Part shown: one piece after another, positions 17,049 through 24,178 of the stretch | Numbering within the stretch: the stretch's first letter is position 1 | Layout: every line of letters begins with the position of its first letter | IMG/VR virus record: IMGVR_UViG_3300009643_000013 | Span: 1 to 39,941 of that record | Length of the DNA stretch: 39,941 nt | Strand: one strand, 5' to 3' | Source of the DNA: a virus | The notes under the pieces: model-generated | The model's input: the letters and a program-made list of their open reading frames with translations, nothing else | Told to the model about the DNA's origin: nothing | Databases searched by the model: none | Made by a program: the position numbers and the translations under genes

Positions 17049-17339
17049 ATGTACGCAATAGCATTTGATTTAAAAATTGACGATCTAAAAAAGCATTATG
17101 GCGAACCCTATAATGGTGCTTATACGGAAATTTCCAAAGAATTGGAAGAAGTAGGTTTTGAATGGAAACAAGGGAGTCTTTATACTACAAAAGAAGACGC
17201 TAACACCTTATCCCACCTTTATGAAGCAATTAGAATATTATCTAATATAGACTGGTTTAGGCTTTCAGTAAGAGACATTAGAGCTTTCAAAGTAGAAGAC
17301 TGGTCAGATTTTACAGTAATAGTTAAAAACCATACATAA
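17049..17339 (+). CDS. vapD: VapD-family Cas2-like endoribonuclease
   Basis: A 96-residue protein starting [18 protein letters not shown]. The MYAIAFD strand with Asp7, the phrase [14 protein letters not shown] and the later [13 protein letters not shown] match VapD (virulence-associated protein D), a ferredoxin-like fold related to Cas2 with mRNA-cleaving activity in some members. Length fits the family (about 90-95). The start at ATG 17049 has an AAGGA site; a frame open further upstream is overlap with paralog D. The usual antitoxin VapX is absent. The upstream DUF1640-like gene occupies its place, so it may act as partner or the toxin may be unpaired. A hairpin follows. Confidence 0.88.
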   Translation: MYAIAFDLKIDDLKKHYGEPYNGAYTEISKELEEVGFEWKQGSLYTTKEDANTLSHLYEAIRILSNIDWFRLSVRDIRAFKVEDWSDFTVIVKNHT

Positions 17340-17358
17340 TCGATAATAATATAAAGAA

Positions 17359-17391
17359 AGCCGCTAACGGTTGTTCAAATCATTAGCGGCT
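17359..17391 (+). terminator. Hairpin after vapD
   Basis: AGCCGCTAA (17359-17367) and TTAGCGGCT (17383-17391) make a perfect 9-bp stem with a 15-base loop, 19 bases after the vapD stop. The following AGGATATTT is only a weak U tract, so termination efficiency is uncertain. It also lies downstream of the convergent minus-strand gene at 17438. Confidence 0.55.
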
Positions 17392-17437
17392 AGGATATTT
17401 AATATGAATATTTGTATATTAGTACAATAAAAGAAAA

Positions 17438-17638
17438 TTAGTAAGTGCGCCCTTCATATCTTGGTAATTCTTCTATTTCTTCTAGAGATAATCCTACGCA
17501 TTTACTTATTATCTCAGGACTAACCCCAGCATTTAGTAAATTGATTGCAATTTCTATGGACTTTTCTATGCGTGCTTCTAAAATAATTAAAACCTCGTAC
17601 GTTATAAAATCTTCTGTTGCCCAATCATCTCTCTGCAT
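17438..17638 (-). CDS. Rpn-family C-terminal fragment or small stand-alone protein (66 aa)
   Basis: Residues 25-58 (EKSIEIAINLLNAGVSPEIISKCVGLSLEEIEELP) resemble the C-terminal helical part of Rpn/PD-(D/E)XK recombination-promoting nucleases, where a similar short internal product can regulate the full enzyme. The nuclease domain is absent, so this is a remnant or an independent short form. The ATG 17638 touches a TATAAT box in the palindrome at 17639-17661, leaving no room for a ribosome site; a leaderless start or a later start is possible. A strong minus-strand terminator upstream isolates it from the preceding operon. Confidence 0.55.
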   Translation of the reverse strand: MQRDDWATEDFITYEVLIILEARIEKSIEIAINLLNAGVSPEIISKCVGLSLEEIEELPRYEGRTY

Positions 17639-17661
17639 AATTATACAGTAACTGTATAATT
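17639..17661. promoter_or_regulatory. Perfect 10-bp inverted repeat at start of Rpn-like gene
   Basis: AATTATACAG and CTGTATAATT are separated by TAA. On the minus strand the right arm gives a TATAAT box immediately before the ATG at 17638. A promoter/operator is likely; no T-run fits a terminator. Confidence 0.5.
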
Positions 17662-17675
17662 AATGAAAAAAAATA

Positions 17676-17710
17676 GCATATACACTAATAATTTATGTTA
17701 GTGTATATGC
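17676..17710 (-). terminator. Strong intrinsic terminator of the 18-21 kb operon
   Basis: A perfect 13-bp stem, GCATATACACTAA with TTAGTGTATATGC, and a 9-base loop are followed on the minus strand by TA and eight T residues (17673-17666). It lies eight bases after the stop of the gene at 17719 and should end the minus-strand transcript there. Confidence 0.82.
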
Positions 17711-17718
17711 GCTTAATA

Positions 17719-18072
17719 CTATATTCTAAGCTTTTTTTTAGCTGGCGAATTAGGAGCGTCAACCACGCTAGCTACTGTAGATACAGCGCTTTCAACGCCC
17801 TCAACAATAGGTAATGCTTCAGGTGCAGCAACTCCTATTACAGTATTAACTACTGGCTCAGCCGCTTCTAGAGCATTAACGGCTTCATTAACTTCTGGCT
17901 GAATGTTGGAAACTGCGCTAACAACATCGGATTCAATCTTAGGTGCTTCGGCCTCAACATGATGTCCAATGGCATCTATTTTAGCATGGAAATTAGCCAT
18001 AGCTTCGTGTAGTTCGGCTTTAAGTTTATTCAATACAGTTGCTATGCTTTTAGGTTGATTATCTGTAGGCAT
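17719..18072 (-). CDS. Ala/Val/Glu-rich helical phage protein (117 aa), unknown
   Basis: A 117-residue protein with one long predicted helix (VLNKLKAELHEAMANFHAKIDAIGHHVE), an acidic Ala/Val/Pro-rich centre with repeated VE/VS spacing, and a short basic tail (PAKKKLRI). No enzymatic motif. Last gene before the terminator at 17676. Its amino acid make-up recalls small virion or DNA-associated accessory proteins of podophages, but no family is recognised. The start has a GGAGA site. Confidence 0.6.
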   Translation of the reverse strand: MPTDNQPKSIATVLNKLKAELHEAMANFHAKIDAIGHHVEAEAPKIESDVVSAVSNIQPEVNEAVNALEAAEPVVNTVIGVAAPEALPIVEGVESAVSTVASVVDAPNSPAKKKLRI

Positions 18073-18097
18073 CGTAACTCTCCTTATTTGTTAAAAT

Positions 18098-18304
18098 TTA
18101 TGGGGCGCCAGGTTTATATTTAGGCGAGGGCGGTAATTCTATAGTGCGCCAATATTCAACTGAAGATTCTCGGTGAAATTCCTCAAGCTCAGCCTCAGTA
18201 AGTGCACAATCTGAAAGAATAACGGTATCTTCTGCGATCTCGATTACCTTTTCTTCTTCGGGCTTTTCAGTTATTACAGGGATGTCTTCGTTTTCATTTT
18301 TCAT
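18098..18304 (-). CDS. Small acidic protein (68 aa), unknown
   Basis: A 68-residue protein, Glu-rich in the first half (ENEDIPVITEKPEEEKVIEIAE), with a helix around ALTEAELEEFHRES and a Pro-rich end (LPPSPKYKPGAP). It overlaps the gene at 18301 by four bases (ATGA type), so translation is coupled to the basic DUF6582-like protein. An acidic partner next to a very basic protein may form a complex; that is inference. Confidence 0.6.
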   Translation of the reverse strand: MKNENEDIPVITEKPEEEKVIEIAEDTVILSDCALTEAELEEFHRESSVEYWRTIELPPSPKYKPGAP

Positions 18305-18516
18305 TTTTTAGCCTTTTCTTTGAGAACCTTATTAGCCTTGGCATCTATCTTTTCTTCTGTTGCTTTAGAAATCTTGCCTTTATGTTCCATCTCAGATGCA
18401 CGAGCTTTAGCATTTTTAGCATGAGCCTTATCTGGTACTGGATATTTACGTGATTTAGGTAGCGCAAATTCTTTTGGTTTTAATCTCTTTCTGGCTTTAG
18501 TAGTTAGTTTTGACAT
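18301..18516 (-). CDS. DUF6582-like small basic phage protein
   Basis: A 71-residue, strongly basic protein. LTTKARKRLKPKEFALPKS followed by KYPVPDKAHAKNAKARASE matches a small phage family (DUF6582-like) found in many tailed-phage structural clusters and of unknown function. The remainder is a Lys-rich helix. A strong AAAGGAG ribosome site precedes ATG 18516. It could be a minor head protein packaged with DNA. Assignment by motif memory, not by search. Confidence 0.7.
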   Translation of the reverse strand: MSKLTTKARKRLKPKEFALPKSRKYPVPDKAHAKNAKARASEMEHKGKISKATEEKIDAKANKVLKEKAKK

Positions 18517-18519
18517 TTT

Positions 18520-18681
18520 CTACTCCTTTAAAAATAATTTTCCTCTTTCCGCTTCAAATTTAGCATCAACTAAAAGATTTTTATAATCTAAATCTTGCTT
18601 CAACTCAAGTGCTTCGTATTCTGCTAACGTAATCAAAGCAAGGGGCTTTAGCGGTGGAAAAGTACCCGATTTAGTTATCAT
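18520..18681 (-). CDS. Small protein (53 aa), unknown
   Basis: ATG 18681 opens 53 residues beginning MITKSGTFPPLKPLALITLAEYEALE and ending in a charged helix (KFEAERGKLFLKE). The stop lies four bases before the DUF6582-like start and provides its ribosome site, so the two are translationally linked. A GGAAA site precedes the start. Short, but codon structure and tight packing support a real gene. Confidence 0.55.
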   Translation of the reverse strand: MITKSGTFPPLKPLALITLAEYEALELKQDLDYKNLLVDAKFEAERGKLFLKE

Positions 18682-18773
18682 TATTATAGTTTTCCTTTAT
18701 TACCATAAGTCTCCCTGCTATTAAAGCTGTTCCTTAAAGGATCGCATTAAATTTTTGTATTTGCTAGGCTAAT

Positions 18774-18792
18774 AACGGATTAGCAATCCGTT
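18774..18792. other. Short perfect hairpin at gene end
   Basis: AACGGATT and AATCCGTT pair over a three-base loop, overlapping the stop of the zinc-finger gene (18791). There is no T-run on either strand, so it is more likely an RNA 3'-end stabiliser or chance than a terminator. The 110 bases from 18682 to 18791 hold no other gene. Confidence 0.35.
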
Positions 18793-19615
18793 ATGCGTTT
18801 TGTTCGTTCCTTTTAAGTTTGTATTTTAAATATTCTAATCTGCGCATTTCTTTAGTTCTTCTTTTTTTATGGTTCTCGTTATTTCTTCTGAGTCGACATT
18901 CTTTACACTGTACAACCTTTCTGGTGCTAGATATTCTTAATGATTGGGTTTCTTTTCCACAAAAAGTACAAACTACATTCACGTATGTAGTTAATGCTTC
19001 TTCCCTAGATAAATATCCCTCTCTTTTACGTGCGCGCTCCCGTTCGCAAGTATTACAATAAGGGTTTCCTATTTCTTTTAGGGGATGTCCGTTCGAACAA
19101 TGGGTTTTTTGTAGCCTTTCTTTATGTCTAATTTCTCTATACTTAGCAACTCTTTTAGCCTTTTCTTTATCGTTATCTAATTCTTTAACTGATTTATATG
19201 TGCTTGGTTTTCTCGATCCGCCATATACATAGTAATGTTTTATCATTTCTCCAGCATTAGGCATAATGCCGTCTTGGTGTTGTTTTTTTGCTTGTGCGCT
19301 GAATTTATTAAACGTTTCTGTACTAACCAAACCAAACGTATTAGGAATTTTATATTTTTCTCTATAGGTTGAAGTAGTATAACAATGCACAGACAAATGA
19401 GCGCCCAATGCTTTATATTGTTTTCCGCACAACAAGCAAGTAATTTTATCGCCTGACAAATAATGCTCTACATCTTTTATACTTTTAAATGGCTCATTTA
19501 TTGGATAGCCGTCAACTACTTTGCGCCTTCTAATCCTATCCCTTTCTTTGTTTTTTTCCCATCTTCTAGTTAGGCTTTTGCCTAAGGCTATTTGTCCTGT
19601 AAATCCCTTCTTCAT
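18791..19615 (-). CDS. Zinc-finger DNA-binding protein, MucR/Ros-like
   Basis: About 274 residues from ATG 19615, which overlaps the upstream stop as ATGA. The segment ITCLLCGKQYKALGAHLSVH followed by STYREKYKIPNTFGLVS resembles the MucR/Ros-type zinc-finger found in phage and proteobacterial regulators. Two further Cys pairs occur (CNTCER, and CTFCGKE with CKECR), suggesting extra zinc ribbons or an HNH-like nuclease core. The protein is very basic throughout and ends in a Lys/Arg-rich helix. Likely binds nucleic acid; regulator and nuclease are both possible. It lies in the operon between methyltransferase and terminator. Confidence 0.65.
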   Translation of the reverse strand: MKKGFTGQIALGKSLTRRWEKNKERDRIRRRKVVDGYPINEPFKSIKDVEHYLSGDKITCLLCGKQYKALGAHLSVHCYTTSTYREKYKIPNTFGLVSTETFNKFSAQAKKQHQDGIMPNAGEMIKHYYVYGGSRKPSTYKSVKELDNDKEKAKRVAKYREIRHKERLQKTHCSNGHPLKEIGNPYCNTCERERARKREGYLSREEALTTYVNVVCTFCGKETQSLRISSTRKVVQCKECRLRRNNENHKKRRTKEMRRLEYLKYKLKRNEQNA

Positions 19616-19812
19616 ACAAATCCCCAACGAGATTTAAACACGCGAGTAGATGAGCGAATAAGTTTTTTTGCGATCCTTTTGTAAAATAAAATTTTATATT
19701 CTTTATCGTTGATTACAGGTATTCTTGTGATCTTAGTTGCTTTTTCCTGCAATAATATTCTTTTTTCTATAGAGGGGACCCCTGCAAACGTTGATTTTGC
19801 TTTTTTATTCAT
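19612..19812 (-). CDS. Small basic protein (66 aa), unknown
   Basis: A 66-residue protein with 18 Lys/Arg residues, starting MNKKAKSTFAGVPSIEKRIL and ending TRVFKSRWGFV. It overlaps the start of the zinc-finger gene by four bases, indicating coupled translation. No recognised motif; possibly a nucleic-acid-binding helper. The upstream region to 19853 holds nothing evident. Confidence 0.5.
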   Translation of the reverse strand: MNKKAKSTFAGVPSIEKRILLQEKATKITRIPVINDKEYKILFYKRIAKKLIRSSTRVFKSRWGFV

Positions 19813-19852
19813 ACTTATTCGTTATCCTTTTTCTGTTCGTCAAGTTTACAGT

Positions 19853-20086
19853 TTACTCTATTACTTCCCCATTAAGAACAGTGCCTGGACAATTAATTCT
19901 ATCGATGCTGCCTCGCACCCAAGCTCTGCCGCCTCTACCAGGATCTCGTTTGGTGCTTTTTGCTATTTGAGACAACAAATTATTTAATTCTCTTTTGTCA
20001 AAAGTAGTTAAAGAGTGATTCTTTTTTAGCTCGAGCAATTTATTAATTCGTGCTGTAGTTTCAGTAGTAGTAGTTTTTTCTTTCAT
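19853..20086 (-). CDS. Small phage protein (77 aa), unknown
   Basis: A 77-residue protein with a Thr/Glu start (MKEKTTTTETTARINKLLEL), a helical centre (FDKRELNNLLSQIAKST) and a Gly/Arg-rich part (KRDPGRGGRAWVRGS). It starts four bases after the methyltransferase stop, so it is probably cotranscribed. The compact basic C-terminus could contact nucleic acid. No family recognised. Confidence 0.5.
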   Translation of the reverse strand: MKEKTTTTETTARINKLLELKKNHSLTTFDKRELNNLLSQIAKSTKRDPGRGGRAWVRGSIDRINCPGTVLNGEVIE

Positions 20087-20090
20087 AAGG

Positions 20091-21356
20091 TTAGTTATTA
20101 TCTATTCTCCTTATTGCAATATCCAAATACTGCTGCTCACGCTCAATTCCTATAAATCTAAATCCTTCTTGTTTCGCAGCAATTCCAGTCGAGCCACTGC
20201 CCATAAACGGGTCAAGTATAATCCCATTAGGTGGCGTAATTAGCCTACATAAGTATTTCATTAATTTAATTGGTTTTACAGTGGGGTGGTGATTTTTTAT
20301 TAACTTTTGTTTCCTAATATCCCGTGTCGGACACGGCAAACTTTCGTTATACTGCTCATGTTCTTTTAAACCTTCACATCCCATATTTCTTTCTGCGGAT
20401 GACGCTTTAGCACAATAGAAAAAGCGAGACGCTGTTCCTTTATCGCTGTGGCCATAAGTATAGTGCGGAGTTTCTTTCCCTTTGGAAACAGACTTAAATT
20501 CACCGTCTTGTACGTTTTTCCTAACTGAATCGCTACTTTTGCTCTCGCCGTACTTCGCAAACTCAGCCTCAACTTCTTCGCTACCATCGTGGATAAAGTT
20601 TGCTGGAAAACGGCCCGACACCTCTACCCTGCCAGTACTTTTAGGAATTAATCCTTGGGCACAAAATGTGCCCGTTGCCCCTAGATAGCTTTTCTTTTCG
20701 TTAATGCGAATATCATTACCAACCTTACAACCATCAACATTAATACCGCCAGTACCATGCTTTAAGACATTACTCGCTATATTCTTCTCACTTAATGGCT
20801 TTCTTGCCATAACAATAGGCTCGTGTGCTGGTTTTAACGCAGAACCCCAGCCGTCCCATTGCTTTGCAGCATCGGTTGAGGGAGCTGTAATTAAGCAATC
20901 AATTCTATCTCTAAATTTACATTCATCAGAACCGAATTTTTGAGGGCCTTTTATATTTTGTTGGGATTTAATCATTCCCACAACCTCCCTTTCAGCCCCA
21001 GCCATCTTATCCATAGCCTTACCAACATTTAAGCTTTTAGGAAACCCAGAGCCGTAAATCCACATGATTTGATCGCGTATCTCAAACCCAGCATCCTCTA
21101 TTGCAGAAGCCATACGATGATAGGTACGACTTCCACCAAAGGCTAATAAATGTCCGCCTGGCTTTAGTATCTCTAAACAAAGTTTCCACAACTCAACATC
21201 ATTCGCGATACCTGTTTTATCCCAACCCTTATTCATGAAGCCAAGCTCATAAGGCGGATCGGTTACTATGGCATCTACCTGTTGGCCTTTAGCGATTAAA
21301 TCTCTTATTGCATCCTTGCAATCTGCTAAGATACAAACATAATCCTTATGTTCCAA
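20091..21356 (-). CDS. DNA methyltransferase, N6-adenine/N4-cytosine type (beta class)
   Basis: A 421-residue enzyme that should transfer methyl groups from S-adenosylmethionine to adenine N6 or cytosine N4. The catalytic motif DPPY is at residues 33-36 (IVTDPPYELGF), and the SAM-binding motif DPFMGSGSTG lies near the C-terminus after HHPTVKPIKLM. This catalytic-before-SAM order is the beta class (N6_N4_Mtase family). The region between, with GGINVDG, is the target-recognition part. No restriction partner is adjacent, so protection of phage DNA or regulation is likelier. It starts two bases from the portal stop. The recognition sequence cannot be deduced. Confidence 0.88.
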   Translation of the reverse strand: MEHKDYVCILADCKDAIRDLIAKGQQVDAIVTDPPYELGFMNKGWDKTGIANDVELWKLCLEILKPGGHLLAFGGSRTYHRMASAIEDAGFEIRDQIMWIYGSGFPKSLNVGKAMDKMAGAEREVVGMIKSQQNIKGPQKFGSDECKFRDRIDCLITAPSTDAAKQWDGWGSALKPAHEPIVMARKPLSEKNIASNVLKHGTGGINVDGCKVGNDIRINEKKSYLGATGTFCAQGLIPKSTGRVEVSGRFPANFIHDGSEEVEAEFAKYGESKSSDSVRKNVQDGEFKSVSKGKETPHYTYGHSDKGTASRFFYCAKASSAERNMGCEGLKEHEQYNESLPCPTRDIRKQKLIKNHHPTVKPIKLMKYLCRLITPPNGIILDPFMGSGSTGIAAKQEGFRFIGIEREQQYLDIAIRRIDNN

Positions 21357-21358
21357 TA

Positions 21359-23482
21359 TTACTCCTTAGTTTTATGAGAGCTTTCTACATTTTTCCGTAA
21401 ATTTTGAACATGTTGCATTGCTTGCTCAATTGCAGTTCTAGCATTTTCAGAGTCAACCTTTTCTTGTTCAATTCCAAGTTTGGTTTGATTCTGATTAATT
21501 TGCGCCATAATCTGCATAAACTTAACGTCAGTTAGGGTTTTTTCATTAGCAACTTTAGCGGCTTGAATAGCTAGCTCCCCCTCTTGCTTTTGTTGTTGTT
21601 GCTGAATCTTAGCCATCTCAATTTCTTTAATAGCCTCGGTTTGCTCGCGCATTGCTGTTTCTTCTGGGTTACCTTGCTGGGCCTGTTGTGCTTTTTGTTC
21701 TTCTAATTGCTTCATAAACTGAACGGCTTGAGCTTTGAGACCCTCAATGCCTCTAATATCCATGTTATCTAAAATAGTTTCTAGTCCCATGGTATTAATA
21801 AATTCGGCAAACAATTGACTGGATTGCATCATTCTAATTATTTGATCTAATGCAACTTGTTTTTGTACTGCGCTACTAACACCTGCTTCTACCTTAATCT
21901 GTAAACTATTTGGGTTGTAGCTAAAGTCTACACTATTGGGATTGTTTGGGTGATTAATAATTTGATAAGAGCGCTTACCGTCAGGTGCCTTTACCGGTAA
22001 ACTTCTAGGCGTTACATAATACTTAGGAATTAAGTCAACAACTATGTGGGCAACCCTATTTAATCCTCTAATATATCCCTGTAAATAAGGAATAGCGGCA
22101 GCATTAGATTGCATTGCTCCTTGTTGTATGGCGACCCCTGATATTTGCTTATCATTAGTGCCTAATATGGAATCGTACGTACCTAATATAGTTTGGGTAA
22201 CTTGGTCTGTTCCCATAAAAGTCATATTAACAATGTCGGGGGTAGGAGTTCGTTGAACTTCCCTTGGTGGTGGCAATGGTTGTTCTGGATTATCTTTGTA
22301 AAATGCGTTATAAACTAACGTTGATGCTTGCTGTACGTTTTTATAAGCATCAGCGTAGTCTTCAGGGATGGACTCTACAGCCACCATAAATTTATGTTGC
22401 ACCATATTTTCAATTTCAGCTCCAATAGTTTGCCCAGAGAAGTTTTTAAGTTTTTGTACGCCTTTAGCATGATAAACAAAAGGCCGCGTCATCTGCATTG
22501 ATGCACCGTCTTCGTTTTCTCTAATTACAACACTATTACCATCAATAAAAACTAACGGTAAAAACTTATAGCAGGTTTCTTCATGAGACAATACCTTATC
22601 TTCACAAACCATATAGCGATCAATAGTTTCTATTACTGTATCTCTTTCCTCGATTATAATCGGCGCTTGTTCAATAAAGCCTTGATTTCCCCATAACTTA
22701 AGGAATTCTTCATAGTGCTTTTTGAGAATAGCATGGCCGTTAGAAAGTTTAACTATCTTTTCTTTCTTCTTCTTCTTGCAGTAATAATCAGCAACCAGTA
22801 TGATTTCTTGATCTTGATTTAAATAGCTCCAATTAAAATCCCCTACTGCGCTCGATCTTTCAAACTTCATATTATCAGCTGAACCTTTGCCGAATTCTTC
22901 CTCAAAGTCTTCTTTTGATTTAGGAATTAATTGAAAGCAGTAATTGCCGTCACCCTTATGCGATTCTCTTGCTAAAGGATCGAAGCCCGTTAAAGTTGGA
23001 TCAAATACTCGCTCCACCTTAATGTTTTGCTCAAACGACAGTTCATTAATATATCCTGTATAAACATAAACAACAGAATAGCCGCCAGCCAATAAATCAG
23101 AATAAATGTTATACTCTAATGCATCATTCGAGGCATCAAAGAAAATCTCGCGTAAATGCGCCTCAATTATTTCTAATGTTTGTAAAAACTCAGGGGTCAG
23201 CTCTTCAATTCGCACTCCGTCGGCAGCCCTTGCCACGATCGACGGTTCTTGTTTCGCGAACTCGCCTCTTAACCTTGAAATCATCGCCTCTAAGATATTA
23301 AATTCTATTGCAGGCTTTTGTAGTACATCTAATTTTGTTATGTCGTCTGATGACAACGATGTTTGAAATACAAACTTCATAAAGTCATTAAAGCGATTAA
23401 CATTCTTTATAAAATATTCGTGCGCTTGCTCAATATTTTTTTTAATTTCGTTTAACTTATCCGTGTGCTTTTTAGCGACCAT
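21359..23482 (-). CDS. Portal protein, P22 gp1-like
   Basis: A 707-residue protein close in length to the P22 portal (725). The dodecameric portal forms the DNA channel at the capsid vertex and docks terminase. Signs are the N-terminal helical part (NRFNDFMKFVF, KPAIEFNILEAMISRLRGE), a wing with YSVVYVYTGYINE, and a long Gln/Glu-rich C-terminal coiled coil from about residue 590 (LEEQKAQQAQQG and QQQQKQEGELAIQAA) that corresponds to the barrel. It is downstream of terminase but separated by a plus-strand cassette. A promoter-like element lies at 23540-23573 upstream. Confidence 0.87.
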   Translation of the reverse strand: MVAKKHTDKLNEIKKNIEQAHEYFIKNVNRFNDFMKFVFQTSLSSDDITKLDVLQKPAIEFNILEAMISRLRGEFAKQEPSIVARAADGVRIEELTPEFLQTLEIIEAHLREIFFDASNDALEYNIYSDLLAGGYSVVYVYTGYINELSFEQNIKVERVFDPTLTGFDPLARESHKGDGNYCFQLIPKSKEDFEEEFGKGSADNMKFERSSAVGDFNWSYLNQDQEIILVADYYCKKKKKEKIVKLSNGHAILKKHYEEFLKLWGNQGFIEQAPIIIEERDTVIETIDRYMVCEDKVLSHEETCYKFLPLVFIDGNSVVIRENEDGASMQMTRPFVYHAKGVQKLKNFSGQTIGAEIENMVQHKFMVAVESIPEDYADAYKNVQQASTLVYNAFYKDNPEQPLPPPREVQRTPTPDIVNMTFMGTDQVTQTILGTYDSILGTNDKQISGVAIQQGAMQSNAAAIPYLQGYIRGLNRVAHIVVDLIPKYYVTPRSLPVKAPDGKRSYQIINHPNNPNSVDFSYNPNSLQIKVEAGVSSAVQKQVALDQIIRMMQSSQLFAEFINTMGLETILDNMDIRGIEGLKAQAVQFMKQLEEQKAQQAQQGNPEETAMREQTEAIKEIEMAKIQQQQQKQEGELAIQAAKVANEKTLTDVKFMQIMAQINQNQTKLGIEQEKVDSENARTAIEQAMQHVQNLRKNVESSHKTKE

Positions 23483-23539
23483 TTGAAATCCTTTTCATGG
23501 TGGTTGAACTACTTAGATAGATACATTCCTTGTATCTAA

Positions 23540-23573
23540 GTTTTTAGTATAGTAAAATCTAAGGAAATAACTA
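23540..23573 (-). promoter_or_regulatory. Putative late promoter element, copy 2
   Basis: This copy differs from 5906-5939 at three of 34 positions. Read on the minus strand the core is TTTTACTATACTAAAAAC, about 60 bases from the portal start. The opposite strand carries TATAGT just before the plus-strand cassette, so the element could serve both directions. A weaker relative, GATTTACTATAATG, is found on the minus strand at 37971-37987 before the small basic gene. Confidence 0.5.
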
Positions 23574-23589
23574 TAAAATGGGGATATAT

Positions 23590-23994
23590 ATGGATAGCGC
23601 TAGGGTTATACAATATCTAAAAGATTTAAAAGCAAGCGGAGTTCCAGAAGAACAAGCCGAAGCCCAGCTTATTGCATTAGAGAATATGTTACAAGGTTTG
23701 GCAACTAAATCTGAGCTACTTGCTATGAAAAACGAGCTGCTCGATAAAATCGACACTCGGCTCGATAAAATCGAGGGCATATTCGACGGCAAACTCGATA
23801 AAATCGAGGGCATATTCGACGGCAAACTCGATAAAATCGAGGGCATATTCGACGGCAAACTCGATAAAGCAGTAAACAATTTAAAATGGTTTGTAGTATA
23901 TGTTGTTGCTGGAACGTTTGCTGTATCATTTATTTTTCCAGTCGTGACTGGTTTAGTAGTTAATGCAGTATCTAAATGGATTGGAAAAATTTGA
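23590..23994 (+). CDS. DUF1640/CCDC90-like coiled-coil membrane protein, paralog E
   Basis: I choose ATG 23590, preceded by a GGGGA site; ATG 23578 is also in frame. The 134-residue product starts MDSARVIQYLKDLKASGVPEEQ, has LATKSEL in place of the TKEDL motif, then a coiled coil lengthened by three perfect 11-residue repeats (LDKIEGIFDGK), and ends with a hydrophobic segment and KWIGKI like paralog A. It lies on the plus strand between portal and large terminase genes, which are normally adjacent in P22-like phages, so it is an inserted cassette (moron). Confidence 0.8.
   Translation: MDSARVIQYLKDLKASGVPEEQAEAQLIALENMLQGLATKSELLAMKNELLDKIDTRLDKIEGIFDGKLDKIEGIFDGKLDKIEGIFDGKLDKAVNNLKWFVVYVVAGTFAVSFIFPVVTGLVVNAVSKWIGKI
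23761..23859. repeat. Three identical 33-bp tandem repeats
   Basis: Three perfect copies of 33 bp, each beginning with CTCGATAAAATCGAG, itself an inverted repeat, and encoding an 11-residue coiled-coil unit in paralog E. Identity at all codon positions indicates a very recent expansion. Copy number is likely to vary between isolates. Confidence 0.9.
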
Positions 23995-23995
23995 T

Positions 23996-24178
23996 ATGCA
24001 CTTTAGTAAGGAAATTATCCTAGGTATTCTGTTAGGCATGGTTTCTAGTGCCATTATTTTGATCGGAACATTTCTTATAGCGTGGAAGCCATCATTAGAT
24101 AAAACACAAACTCCTGATTTTGTAATAGCAGTAGCATTGTTAGGATATGTTGCTCTTTTATTTCTTTTATTTGCGTGA
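23996..24178 (+). CDS. Small two-helix membrane protein (60 aa)
   Basis: ATG 23996 follows the paralog E stop by one base, so translation is probably coupled. The 60 residues (starting MHFSKEIILGILLGMVSSA) contain two predicted membrane helices, at about 6-28 and 40-58, joined by a short polar loop (KPSLDKTQTPD). The layout would fit a holin or exclusion protein, but the position away from lysis genes and next to the DUF1640-like protein suggests a joint role at the membrane. The gene overlaps the end of the convergent large terminase by 12 bases. Confidence 0.55.
   Translation: MHFSKEIILGILLGMVSSAIILIGTFLIAWKPSLDKTQTPDFVIAVALLGYVALLFLLFA

Noticed and set aside
23571-23929. Minus-strand Ser/Pro- or Cys/Arg-rich frames over paralog E
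   Set aside because: They are antisense products of the 33-bp repeats and have no ribosome sites.
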